Shown: positions 35,919-44,684, numbered from the stretch's first letter. The stretch is DNA of 47,500 nt from Candidatus Acidianus copahuensis (GCF_000632495.1 NZ_JFZT01000039.1:1-47500); one strand, 5' to 3'. Notes: generated by a model from the letters alone, not told the origin. Numbers and translations are program-made.

Positions 35919-37427
35919 CTAATCCGGAGGAATTTCCTTATATACAACGTCTATGTCTATTCCTTGCTTTCTCCTAACTATTTTAGCTAGAATGTAAGTT
36001 ATTACACCTAGTCCAACTAAACTAATTATGTAACCCGTTCCTATCATATTAATACCTGTTGAAGAGATAACTCCGAAGTAAGGGTTTGTGAAGGATTCGT
36101 AGCCTAGGAATAACATAAAAATAGCGGAAATTACCCCTGAAATTATAATCTTGGTGTCCTTATCATGCTTTCCTACTTTAATACCTGTCAAAGAGACTAG
36201 GAAAAGGTACGCTACAGCCAACGGAGTATATGCGTAAAGCGACTCAGCCCCACTTACGGAAATTATAGGGATGGCTAAGAATCCGAGCGTTACCAGCAAA
36301 TCAAGAAGATGAGCATAAATTGGAGAAGATGCCTTATTAAGCTTAGCAAATATTGATGGAAAAAGCCTATCAAAAGAGAAGGCAAATATATACCTAGAAA
36401 AGACTATTATTCCAAAAGCCATGATAAAGAAGTTCCACGCTATTAGAGTTATCCCAAGAAGAACTTGAAGAGGTAGAGGAGATAAAGCGATAGAAACTTG
36501 CCAAAAATTATAGGTAAAGGTAGGATAAAGCGAGGCATTAAAAGCATATCCTCCAGCAATGTCCATAAGAAAGAATGGAAGAGTTATCATTATAGCTGTC
36601 ATTATACTCCCAAGGATAAGGTTATACTTCAATGATCCTTCCTTAGCCTCAGAGGCAACTGCAGGACCAGCGTAAAGCCAAATATAAGCGTAAGATGCAA
36701 AATAAGGTATCATGTAAAGAGTTGCAGGTAAACTAAACGTAGGTCCAGTATAGGGTTTTGAAGATAAATTACAGACTGAGAGAAATCTAGATATACTTTC
36801 ATGAAAGTCTGGAATATTTATTGCAAGTATAATCATAGCTATTATCAAACCTGCTGAGGAGATTAGACCTAGCACTGTAGTTAAACTATAACCCCATCTA
36901 GGCTTGGCTATGTTTACGCCTATGATAATTGCGAAAGCTACGGCAGCAACGACGTAAATTATCATGTCGTGAATTAAACCAACATTATTATAAGGATTTA
37001 CAAAGACATTATTAGCTAGATAAGTAAGGAAACCAAGGTGATTTAATGCACCTATTTCAGAGAGTACAGCATTTATAGCTACAGCTGAGAAGAAGGCTGA
37101 AAGTGCAAAATATGGTGGCATATTGAAAGCTATAGCTACCCCCATAATGCTACCTAGACCGCTATGTAACTTTCTTGAAAGCCATATGTAATCCCCGCCA
37201 GTTCTAGGTATCCTCATCATAAGCCAAGTATAAACAAAAACCAATGGAAGAGAAAGAAGAAAAGTCAATAACGAAGAAATCCATAGAACTCCTCCCTTTA
37301 CTATATAGGGAGATATACCTTGAAATACCGCTAATCCCGCTCCCATATTAGCCACGTTCAACATAACCAAATCTCTCAAACTAACGTCCTTCATTAATCC
37401 TGATGATTCTCTAAGAAACTTTGACAT
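35919..37427 (-). CDS. APC-superfamily amino acid permease
   Basis: 502 residues with about 12 hydrophobic helices. The opening LVMLNVANMGAGLAVFQGI is in the position of the conserved first helix that lines the substrate site. RIPRTGGDYIWLSRKL near 75-90 is the typical APC loop after helix 2. Cation-coupled uptake of amino acids or related amines is expected; the substrate cannot be read from sequence. The upstream gene on the same strand, 30 bases away, is a small winged-helix regulator, likely of this transporter. Confidence 0.87.
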   Translation of the reverse strand: MSKFLRESSGLMKDVSLRDLVMLNVANMGAGLAVFQGISPYIVKGGVLWISSLLTFLLSLPLVFVYTWLMMRIPRTGGDYIWLSRKLHSGLGSIMGVAIAFNMPPYFALSAFFSAVAINAVLSEIGALNHLGFLTYLANNVFVNPYNNVGLIHDMIIYVVAAVAFAIIIGVNIAKPRWGYSLTTVLGLISSAGLIIAMIILAINIPDFHESISRFLSVCNLSSKPYTGPTFSLPATLYMIPYFASYAYIWLYAGPAVASEAKEGSLKYNLILGSIMTAIMITLPFFLMDIAGGYAFNASLYPTFTYNFWQVSIALSPLPLQVLLGITLIAWNFFIMAFGIIVFSRYIFAFSFDRLFPSIFAKLNKASSPIYAHLLDLLVTLGFLAIPIISVSGAESLYAYTPLAVAYLFLVSLTGIKVGKHDKDTKIIISGVISAIFMLFLGYESFTNPYFGVISSTGINMIGTGYIISLVGLGVITYILAKIVRRKQGIDIDVVYKEIPPD

Positions 37428-37457
37428 AGATTTAATTTATCTAAAATGTTTTTAAGT

Positions 37458-37697
37458 CTATCGAACATTTGTTCGACTATATTCATTACATAAAAGAAGA
37501 CCTTCTTTAGTTAGATGATAACGCTTCTTTGTTATTTCTACTATCCCGTCGGCCTGAAGATCTGCTAAATGGAACTTTAAAGAGTCAGTAGAAAGATTTA
37601 CATTATCCTTTATCTCCTTGAAAGACGCTTCACCCACACAAAGAAAAGTTATAATCTTTATTTTTATCGTGGATAGCTTTCCTTTTCTTTCACTCAT
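37458..37697 (-). CDS. Small winged-helix transcriptional regulator
   Basis: 79 residues, a single winged helix: KIKIITFLCVGEASFKEIKD (helices 1-2), VNLSTDSLKFHLADLQADGI (recognition helix), VEITKKRYHLTKEGLLL (wing). It resembles archaeal ArsR/MarR-type one-domain regulators with no ligand domain. There is one Cys in the first helix and one near the end. It is the first gene of a unit with the amino acid permease, so regulation of that gene is likely. Confidence 0.83.
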   Translation of the reverse strand: MSERKGKLSTIKIKIITFLCVGEASFKEIKDNVNLSTDSLKFHLADLQADGIVEITKKRYHLTKEGLLLCNEYSRTNVR

Positions 37698-37854
37698 ATA
37701 ATAAAGAGAATAGTCTAAATTCGACTTAAATGTTACGGTTTAACCTTAAAGGAAATGATTCAGTTTCCATCTTTATCTATCTTGGAGTTAGGTGGAGATC
37801 CCACCAAAGGATGTGTAAACTATTCTGAGAAATACAAAGCTTATTTCACACAAT
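37698..37854. other. Intergenic stretch with two short inverted repeats
   Basis: GGTGG/CCACC at about 37790-37804 with a five-base loop and CTGAGAAAT/ATTTCTCAG at 37825-37861 with a 19-base loop. No gene is seen. The regulator's promoter must lie near 37698-37740. Confidence 0.4.
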
Positions 37855-37953
37855 TTCTCAGTGCTAATGAGAGAGCCGTAGTAATGAACTTGGTGTAGCC
37901 CAAGGATTTCATGGACAATGAATGTCCGTAAAGCCAAACCTAGACTGACCAAG
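37855..37953 (+). repeat. Dispersed repeat family, copy D (3' part only)
   Basis: Shares GCTAATGAGAGAGCCGTAGT, then AATGAACTTGGTGTAGCCCA, then AGGATTTCATGGACAATGAA and TGTCCGTAAAGCC with the 3' parts of copies A and B. The central hairpin of copies A and B is reduced here. The left part of the element is absent or unrecognisable. Confidence 0.45.
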
Positions 37954-38017
37954 TTATTCATGTATAGCCTCCTCCAACACAGTAATCCATATATCCAAAT
38001 TAGGAAAGTCAGAGTGA

Positions 38018-38812
38018 TTAACGTATAATCACTAATACGCTAAGCAGAACAAGGAAACCACCAACTACCTCAGTAACTGACGGAATCTGATTAAAGAGCG
38101 GTATTGAAATAATTGTGGCTACAACGGGTTCTAAAAGACCTATTGTCTCTATATGTTGTGGTTTAACCTTTCCTGACGTATAAATTACTGATGTGTGTCC
38201 AATTAATGTTGGTATTAATATTAGCCCGATTAAAGCTAAAATTGAAGTTAAGTTAACTTTGCCTAAACCTTCAATTGCAAATAAAGGGAAAGAAAAGAAC
38301 GCCGATGATAAGTAAATACTTGAAGTTATCTCAAGTACGTTCCCACTCCTCTTACTTAACAGTAGAGTATAAATCGATATACTTAGTGCTGATAAAATGG
38401 AAAGTATATTTCCTAAAAGATCTCCATTATTTAACGGATAATTCATGATCAATACACCTAAAAAACCAAGAGAAGCCATTTCATAGTCTAACTTCTCACT
38501 TTTGAACTTACCTAGAGATGCAAAAAGTATCGAGAAAAAAGGCGAAGTGGAAACCAGAACTGTTGCGTCTATTATTGTTGTATTATAAACTCCTAAGATA
38601 AAAAGAATCATATGAATGGAAAGGAGAAAACCAAGAGGAGCGTATTGCAATATTTTCCTAGGATTGATTTTACCTAAAGAGAGAATTAGACCAGCAATTG
38701 CAAATCTAAAGAACGTAATAGAACCTGGTGACATTCCGGAGATCTTTATAAATATTGCAGCAAAACCAAAGGAGATACCACCTATCACTAGAATAGCGTA
38801 AAACTTATTCAT
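38018..38812 (-). CDS. EamA/DMT-superfamily transporter
   Basis: 264 residues, ten predicted hydrophobic helices in two EamA repeats, the usual layout for a drug/metabolite transporter. The first repeat starts AILVIGGISFGFAAIFIK, the second about residue 135 (LGNILSILSALSISIYTLLL). GLLEPVVATIISIPLF near 225-240 is the typical C-terminal EamA motif. The substrate is unknown. There is no partner gene. It is somewhat shorter than most (about 290) but complete. Confidence 0.85.
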   Translation of the reverse strand: MNKFYAILVIGGISFGFAAIFIKISGMSPGSITFFRFAIAGLILSLGKINPRKILQYAPLGFLLSIHMILFILGVYNTTIIDATVLVSTSPFFSILFASLGKFKSEKLDYEMASLGFLGVLIMNYPLNNGDLLGNILSILSALSISIYTLLLSKRSGNVLEITSSIYLSSAFFSFPLFAIEGLGKVNLTSILALIGLILIPTLIGHTSVIYTSGKVKPQHIETIGLLEPVVATIISIPLFNQIPSVTEVVGGFLVLLSVLVIIR

Positions 38813-39150
38813 GGTTTACCTTAAGACATACAAAATTATTAGTTCGCCTATTAGGGGAACTAATTTGACCTTTTGGTCGATCTTACTGCTTCTTAATTAA
38901 CCCTTGCCTTGCTGAGGTATATGAGTATAAAACTCTAGAGGATCTAACTGGTTCCTAACCACCAGTAGATGAGATGTTAAGCGTACCCTTTGAGTTTTCT
39001 TAACTTTTTAGTTAGAAAATAAACTTTGTAAATACTAAATCTTAATATTTAGATATTTTTACTATTATGATTTTAAGTCTAAGGTTCAGTAGGACGAGGA
39101 CGCCACGCCCCTGCTAGGACTCAGAGTTAAGGGTTTTCGCCATGCTAAAT
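38813..39150. other. Intergenic stretch before tRNA-Thr
   Basis: No protein gene. The part 39078-39140 (TCAGTAGGACGAGGACGCC and CCCCTGCTAGGACTCAG) is richer in G and C and could fold on itself, so a small RNA is possible. It lacks C and D boxes. Confidence 0.35.
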
Positions 39151-39158
39151 CTTTTAAA
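39151..39158 (+). promoter_or_regulatory. Probable TATA box of tRNA-Thr
   Basis: CTTTTAAA lies about 28-30 bases before the first base of the tRNA gene, fitting an archaeal promoter with a very short leader. Confidence 0.45.
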
Positions 39159-39182
39159 CCTTGAATTAAACCTAAAATATGT

Positions 39183-39256
<74 letters not shown>

Positions 39257-40062
39257 TATTTCTTGTTATTTTGAAAGAACCTAAAACGACTGACTACATC
39301 TTTTAGGAAAAGAAAATCAGATAAGCCGTTAGATAATCTTTGTAAGCTTAGTGGAACGTATTACGCCAGGGCCTGCTGAAGCTGAAAGTAATATGTCTAC
39401 ATATACCTTGAAGTATTGTTTATCTATAATTTTCCTTCCAATTCTAATCTGGGTGTTTATCCAACATAAACCTTTACCACTCTTCCCTAAGCTGAAAGAT
39501 ATTTCAAATTACTTGGGATAGAAAATTTTGTAATTTTATGCGTGATTACTAGTATTCAAAATTACTTATTCATGATTGATTAACATGTATTAACAGCATC
39601 AAATAAGCACTTATGGGAAAAGCGTTACATTTATTTTTAAAAGAGAGCCTATCACTAACATACGGATAAGCACTATCTACCATTTTTGAGATCAACCGAA
39701 TCACCGGTCTAGCTAAGGTAGAGGTACTGGGTTAGAATCTTGACTATAAGTCCATTTCTTATAGAATTAAAACTGAATTAGGGGAATACTTTACCTTAAT
39801 TGTTGTTTGTCAACAAAGATATCAACGGAATTTTCAGAGGAGAGCAAAAGCTGCTTCTAGATCATTAGAATCATGCGTCTATGTTTTCCACTTTAATGCC
39901 GAGAATTCCTCACTAACTCATCGTATTGAAATTCCTTTGTATTAGATACTGGTTTTAAGGTACATAATAGCCACATCTCTTGAATAAAGCAGTTACGAGG
40001 TCGACTATTACCAAAGAGTTTAAGATAAATATGAAAAGAACAAATAATTTAGTGCTTCTACT
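39257..40062. other. Long gene-free stretch
   Basis: About 800 bases without a recognised gene. Near 39700-39750 a segment (GGTCTAGCTAAGGTAGAGG, then GGGTTAGAATC) faintly recalls tRNA D and T arms but lacks stems. The rest is A/T-rich and unremarkable. Confidence 0.4.
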
Positions 40063-40278
40063 ATGGGAATAGTAAAGTTTATGTGGAACAATAAAGAGAT
40101 CACCGTTAAAGAAATCGATCAAAATATTCTAGTAGTGAGAAATATAACAGAGGAAACATTAAAAATTGCCCAGTTAGGGAAGTTTAAGCTTTTTGAGTGT
40201 AAAGATAATGAAGAGGAATGTCTACAAATGGTTACAAGACTACTTTTAAAAATACCAAAATCGTGTAAGTTCTCATAA
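40063..40278 (+). CDS. Small protein of unknown function with four cysteines
   Basis: 71 residues, starting at an ATG. The first half is beta-like (IVKFMWNNKEITVKEI, NILVVRNITEE); the second half holds all four Cys (LFECKDNEEECLQ and IPKSCKFS at the end). No family is recognised. It is 72 bases upstream of the AbrB-like gene on the same strand and may be transcribed with it. Confidence 0.5.
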   Translation: MGIVKFMWNNKEITVKEIDQNILVVRNITEETLKIAQLGKFKLFECKDNEEECLQMVTRLLLKIPKSCKFS

Positions 40279-40350
40279 ACAATACTCAGCTATTCATTTT
40301 ATATATTAAAATTTAATAATCTGGTGTTCTAATTATATTAGGAAAGAAAA

Positions 40351-40506
40351 ATGGTTGCAGAAGATATAGTAAAAGTGAGTAGAAACTATCAGGTAACAAT
40401 ACCAGCAAAAATAAGACAAAAATTTCAGATTAAGGAAGGGGACTTAGTTAAAGTAGTTTATAACGATAAAGAGGGAACAGTTAAGATAATAGTAACTAAA
40501 GAGTAA
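40351..40506 (+). CDS. AbrB/SpoVT-like small DNA-binding protein
   Basis: 51 residues from ATG 40351 to TAA 40504-40506. The sequence VKVSRNYQVTIPAKIRQKF, then IKEGDLVKVVYN, is the swapped-hairpin AbrB fold in full (V-S-x-x-x-Q-V-T-I-P-x-x-I-R-x-x-x-x-I-x-x-G-D). Such proteins act as dimeric regulators or antitoxins. No VapC- or other toxin-like gene follows: the next 100 bases are free and then comes a repeat. A link to the 71-residue protein upstream is possible. Confidence 0.85.
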   Translation: MVAEDIVKVSRNYQVTIPAKIRQKFQIKEGDLVKVVYNDKEGTVKIIVTKE

Positions 40507-40635
40507 GCCCTCTCTATATCCTACTGAAAGAAATCAGAAGACCCTGCGGATAATGGATTAAACTATGTTAAAAATTAAGAGAAAATTAAAAGTTTTTAAT
40601 TCACTATTATTTTTTGATTAAGAGGAAGGAAAACT

Positions 40636-40927
40636 CCCGTTTAAAGCAGTCTCGCTTAAATTGTGGGATTTTACACATTTTACGATATTTCCCTTTCCAA
40701 GATACCTATATTTAAAAACACAGCAATTATCTGTCCCACGCTTAAGTAATGCAGACCTGAAGAAGGGACTGAAAAAGGATAGGGAGGAACTAAGGATGTG
40801 CGGATTTCCCTACGCCTGCCTCGATGGTGTAGATAGGGTTAGCTCGCTAATGGAACGTAATAATGGACTTTGTTCGCAAAGTGGTGTATCCCAAGTATTT
40901 CATAGACAATAAATGCCCGTAAAACCC
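40636..40927 (+). repeat. Dispersed repeat family, copy B
   Basis: From CCCGTTTAAAGCAGTCTCGC to AATGCCCGTAAAACCCC. It aligns with copy A along its length: ACCTGAAGAAGGGACTGAAA, ATGTGCGGA, GGGTTAGCTCGCTAATGGAA, CGTAATAATGG. The central hairpin here is ACTTTG/CAAAGT with a TTCG loop, in place of GGGCT/AGCCC in copy A. An open frame runs through it at 40661-40912, but its composition and the frame breaks in copy A suggest the tail of an old transposase at most. GGGATTTTAC near the left end and GTAAAACCC at the right end are near-complementary. Confidence 0.6.
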
Positions 40928-41002
40928 CTTTTTAAAAATATAAATGACCAAGATTAATACATTCGTCAAAAAATATTGTTTATTCTACATATAGCCACAA
41001 AC

Positions 41003-41012
41003 CTTATATAAT
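41003..41012 (+). promoter_or_regulatory. TATA box of the candidate peptide locus
   Basis: CTTATATAAT is the best TATA match in this part of the window. Transcription would start near 41033, giving a leader of about ten bases. GGTG at 41033-41036 precedes the GTG at 41044 at Shine-Dalgarno distance. Confidence 0.6.
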
Positions 41013-41043
41013 ATATTTCTAAAATTAAATATGGTGTCGTAAC

Positions 41044-41235
41044 GTGAATAATAACGATTTATTTTCCATTTTTTTAGCCAAAGTAGACCTTTCTAAGAAG
41101 GATATAACATTTATAAAGAAAATATTAAAAGTTTCAGGAATTAAAAGTGTGGAGGAGATAGTCAATTTGAGTCTATTACCTGTAACTCCCACTACTGCAA
41201 CTGATCCGACTGATACTAAATCCCCATGGGGATAG
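41044..41235 (+). CDS. Candidate RiPP precursor peptide
   Basis: 63 residues, starting at GTG. The first 45 are a leader-like amphipathic region (DLFSIFLAKVDLSKKDITF, then IKKILKVSGIKSVEEIVNLS). The last 18 (PVTPTTATDPTDTKSPWG) are rich in Thr, Asp and Pro, with one Lys, one Trp and a final Gly: a core-peptide-like tail. There is no Cys, so thioether chemistry as in sactipeptides is excluded for this peptide. Five bases after the stop begins a radical SAM/SPASM enzyme, then an ABC exporter, the classic RiPP order. The 3' end of the gene holds a 14-base palindrome (41220-41233). Product and activity are unknown. Confidence 0.72.
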   Translation: MNNNDLFSIFLAKVDLSKKDITFIKKILKVSGIKSVEEIVNLSLLPVTPTTATDPTDTKSPWG

Positions 41236-41239
41236 AATT

Positions 41240-42697
41240 TTGATTTTTTTACTTAACGAAATTTGTGACGTGCCAAAAGATTTTAGGTTACTTGCAATAA
41301 ATGCTAATTTATTTTTAGATAAATACTCTGAAGTAAGTAATATAATTCAATCAAATCACGTCCTTAAGCTTTACATTATATTTGATAGTTTTGACGTATC
41401 TAAACTTCCTGAGCTTAAAGACAAACTCCTCAGTTTGTTAAATCACATAAGCAACAAGGACTTAGGTCTAGTTCTCTTATACCCTAATAATGATGACAAA
41501 AGTATTATCAAAATAATTACGTATTTAAGAGGCTTCTCAACTTATTTTTTCCTTTTATTTTATAAAGAGATTTCAAGGAATTTATTAGATTCCGAGATCG
41601 TGAATAAAACTTTGATTGAAGTATATTTATTAGATGACGAAGACGTTTGGTTTTATAACGATCTAAAACTAGTTGAAAAAATAGGCGATAAATATAAGGT
41701 TTATCTGAATCCGTTTAAAGTTGAAAAAATAGTCCAACTTGAGGACGTTTTAAAACCCCACATGTTCTTAAACATATCAAGGACCTACGTCAGACATGAC
41801 CCTTTAAAGGCTTTTTTGATCTGGCAATTTGAAGGAATAGTGCTAGAGCTTACTTATAAGTGCAATTTTACGTGTGAACATTGCTACGTTAATTCTTCAC
41901 CTAAAAGGAAAGAGGTAATGAAATTGGAGATAGCTAAGTCTGTCCTGGAGCAATGTCTTTATCTTCCATATATTGAGAAAAGAGTTCATTTTACAGGTGG
42001 AGAGGTTAGTCTAATTTGGGAAAGTTTTTTGGAAATTGCTAAGTACGCAAAAAATTTAGGATATTCAATAAGCTTCGCAACTAATGGAGTATGGGCATTA
42101 AATGAAAACAAGATAGATGAGATTAAGCGCATTGGCTTTAATGACATAGAGTTTAGCATAACGCCATACCACATTAAGTTCTGGAAAAAAGAGAAATTAG
42201 TTAAGGCTATAACTAATATGAAGAAATCCGGACTTAGCTTTTACATAAGATGGTTAAGTGATATGGATCATTCTCTAGATGAGTTGTTTAATGATTTCCA
42301 TGAGATAATAAGGGGAATAAAGGTTATATCGTCTCCTGTCCTTAGAATAGGAAGAGGTAGAAATATCAATGGTTTTAAGGATTTTCCTACGGGAAGTTGT
42401 TTTAACTTTCTCAACTTAACTGTGACCCCAAATGGAGATTTGTATCCATGCTGTAATGGATCTGAAACTACAGCGCTCGGAAGACTAGGAAACGTAAAGG
42501 ATGGAGTCGAAAATGTCTTATCTACGTCTAGAACGTCTACGTTAAGGGCGTTAACTTTACTAGGACCTGGTTTCTTTTACAAAAAGCTAGGCATAAAGTT
42601 AAAGGACTACGTAAGCATATGCGAGATGTGTAACGATATTTTAAATGACGAATCGACTTACGCAGAAATAAGGAAGTTCTTGAGGAAACAGAAATGA
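41240..42697 (+). CDS. Radical SAM/SPASM peptide maturase
   Basis: 485 residues from TTG 41240. CNFTCEHC (C208, C212, C215) binds the [4Fe-4S] cluster that cleaves S-adenosylmethionine. HFTGGEVSLIW follows (GGE motif). The C-terminal SPASM/twitch-type region has C387, PCCNG with C404 and C405, and CEMC with C461 and C464, enough for auxiliary clusters. The first 200 residues match no domain I recognise and may bind the leader. The enzyme family forms crosslinks or epimerises residues in peptides. It follows the precursor gene by four bases, and its stop overlaps the ABC ATPase start (ATGA). Confidence 0.85.
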   Translation: MIFLLNEICDVPKDFRLLAINANLFLDKYSEVSNIIQSNHVLKLYIIFDSFDVSKLPELKDKLLSLLNHISNKDLGLVLLYPNNDDKSIIKIITYLRGFSTYFFLLFYKEISRNLLDSEIVNKTLIEVYLLDDEDVWFYNDLKLVEKIGDKYKVYLNPFKVEKIVQLEDVLKPHMFLNISRTYVRHDPLKAFLIWQFEGIVLELTYKCNFTCEHCYVNSSPKRKEVMKLEIAKSVLEQCLYLPYIEKRVHFTGGEVSLIWESFLEIAKYAKNLGYSISFATNGVWALNENKIDEIKRIGFNDIEFSITPYHIKFWKKEKLVKAITNMKKSGLSFYIRWLSDMDHSLDELFNDFHEIIRGIKVISSPVLRIGRGRNINGFKDFPTGSCFNFLNLTVTPNGDLYPCCNGSETTALGRLGNVKDGVENVLSTSRTSTLRALTLLGPGFFYKKLGIKLKDYVSICEMCNDILNDESTYAEIRKFLRKQK

Positions 42698-43506
42698 TAG
42701 AAGTAAGCCATGTTTACAAGAGTTATGGAAAAGTGTTAGCTAACGAAGATATATCCTTCAACCTAGAGAAAGGTTTACTTGCGATTATAGGCCCTAATGG
42801 AGCTGGAAAGACCACATTAATAATGCAAATCATAGGAAACTTAACTCCTGATAGAGGGGAGATCCTAATTGACAACTATAAACCGGGTGAAAGAAAGGCG
42901 AAGGAACTATTAGGAGTTATCCCTCAAAACTCAATACCAATAAGCAACTTAAGCGCAAAAGATCACGTTAATATGTTTGCTAAATTAAGAGGTATAAAAT
43001 TGAACAAACGTGATATTAATGAAATCTTGAAAGTTCTTGAAATCGACCCAAACAAATCAACTAATGAAATGTCTGGAGGTGAAAGGAGAAAAGTGCTTTT
43101 AGCCTCGGTTTTAGCGTTAAGGTCTAAATACCTTATTTTAGACGAACCGACAGTTGGTCTAGATCTAGAGTCTAGGAACCACATTCATAACGTCTTGAAG
43201 TCAATGAAGGCAGAAAGAGGAATAATATTAACTACCCACTACTTGGAAGAGGCAGAAAAATTAGCTGATAACTTCCTTCTTATGAAGAGAAAGGTTTTGC
43301 TCTATGGAAATAAAGAAGAGGTATATAGAGAAATTTTCGGTAGGAAGATTTACATAGTTACTATTGGGGGAAAGAAGGAAATAGTACCCAAAGAGAAGAT
43401 AGAGGAAGTAATCAGAAAGTATAAGGACGAAGACGTGGAAATAAGAATGCCGAACCTTGAGGAGATCTACTACGAGGTATTCGGAGATGAGAAAAAGGTT
43501 AACTGA
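42694..43506 (+). CDS. ABC transporter ATP-binding protein (exporter type)
   Basis: 270 residues. Walker A GPNGAGKTT at 33-41, Q-loop PQNSIPIS near 78-85, signature MSGGERRK at 126-133, Walker B LILDEP with D150 and E151, and the switch His in TTHYLEEAEK near 175. The form is that of the CcmA/DrrA-type exporters. The C-terminal 60 residues (KKEIVPKEKIEEVIRKY) are the usual tail. It starts inside the end of the radical SAM gene and overlaps the permease start by 20 bases, so the four genes are translationally linked. Confidence 0.92.
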   Translation: MIEVSHVYKSYGKVLANEDISFNLEKGLLAIIGPNGAGKTTLIMQIIGNLTPDRGEILIDNYKPGERKAKELLGVIPQNSIPISNLSAKDHVNMFAKLRGIKLNKRDINEILKVLEIDPNKSTNEMSGGERRKVLLASVLALRSKYLILDEPTVGLDLESRNHIHNVLKSMKAERGIILTTHYLEEAEKLADNFLLMKRKVLLYGNKEEVYREIFGRKIYIVTIGGKKEIVPKEKIEEVIRKYKDEDVEIRMPNLEEIYYEVFGDEKKVN

Positions 43507-44205
43507 AATAGCGTATTTAATGGAATTATACTTCAAGAGACAAACTAGAATAAGAAACATAGCTTCGATTCTTTTCTCAAGCATAATTTATCCACTTGGA
43601 TTATACTTTGGAATTGGTCACTTGATACCTAGAGATCAGTTAGTATATTACATCGCAGGTCTTATAACTCTTTTTTTACCACCTCTGCTCTAAACGGAAC
43701 GGCAGGTTGGCTAGCATTCGACAAATCATGGGATTACTTACTATTGATCAAAATGCTAGGCCCTTCCATCTTGGACTATGCAATAGCCATATCGTTATCT
43801 CAACTATTATTAGCCTTACCTGGTAGTATAGTAATTTTCCTTCTATACACTAGCCTAAATAAATTACCAATTTTAATTCTAACAGTTCTACCTTTACCTA
43901 TAATTTCTGGAAATATTGCAACTATTATAACTTTACTTATCAAACAGTATTCCATCATAACTGTAAGTTCTCAAATATTCTCTAATTTGGTTTCTATATT
44001 TCCTCCTGTGTTTTATTCGCCTTCCCTACTAGGAATTTATGGTAGTGTAACTAAAGCGATATTTACAGTAGATGCGGCAGGAGCTATAAGATCTATAATG
44101 AACGAAAACGTGTATAATTGGATATTTTATGAGATCATTCTATTAGCTTACTTGGCTATAACATTCTTAATTACTAAAATAATATCAACGGTTTCTCCTC
44201 AGTAG
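43487..44205 (+). CDS. ABC-2 type permease, split by a -1 frameshift at a slippery heptamer
   Basis: The first frame starts at ATG 43487 (MRKRLTEIAYLMELYFKRQ) and ends at TAA 43691-43693. The second frame continues with TTSALNGTAGWLAFDKSWDY into IKMLGPSILDYAIA and runs to 44205. Together they give about 240 residues with six hydrophobic helices, the usual ABC-2 permease. The shift needed is -1, and the heptamer T TTT TTA at 43672-43678 is in the correct frame for tandem slippage. With eight T instead of seven, the gene would also be intact. Either programmed frameshifting, a decayed gene or a sequence error is possible. It partners the ATPase at 42694-43506. Confidence 0.75.
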
Positions 44206-44684
44206 TTTAAATCCTATTCTTGTAAAGCTTTGTTTAAAATCAAAATGTAGAAGTCTATAGGTTTTTGTCTCTTGACATTCATTAATAAGGAATAAAGTCT
44301 TTTTGTATAGCTATTAAAGAAAGAGAGAATAAGAAATTACTGACTAGATTTTTTAAAGCCCTAATCTAGATGATTATGCGTAACTAAAAAGGAATTCCCA
44401 GACCTTTCTGCTGAATGTTAATCATTTTAGATGATCTCCCTATCATTACAAGGAAACCTTTTTGAGACCGTTTTAAATTCTATGCGGTCAAGGTTATGAG
44501 TATCTTAGAGTCTATAGAGTTAAGTTCTCTATTTTATAGTTACAATATCACTTATCGTAGTCAATTACGATCACTTTCCCTGTAATGCTAAAAATAAGAT
44601 GAGGCAGAGATCTCAATAGAATATTATATTTTATTTATCTTTAATAGAGAATCTCTATCAATCATAAGCATATTTTTAACAGAA
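44206..44684. other. Intergenic stretch between permease and TetR genes
   Basis: Convergent region: the peptide locus ends on the left, the TetR gene ends on the right. No gene or fold is seen. Confidence 0.4.

Noticed and set aside
39690..39760. tRNA-like stretch (GGTCTAGCTAAGGTAGAGG and GGGTTAGAATC)
   Set aside because: No acceptor, anticodon or T stem can be paired; it is either chance or too decayed to call.
40661..40912. Open frame of 83 codons inside repeat copy B
   Set aside because: The same region in copies A and C is full of stops and shifts, so the frame is more likely accidental or a relic than a working gene.
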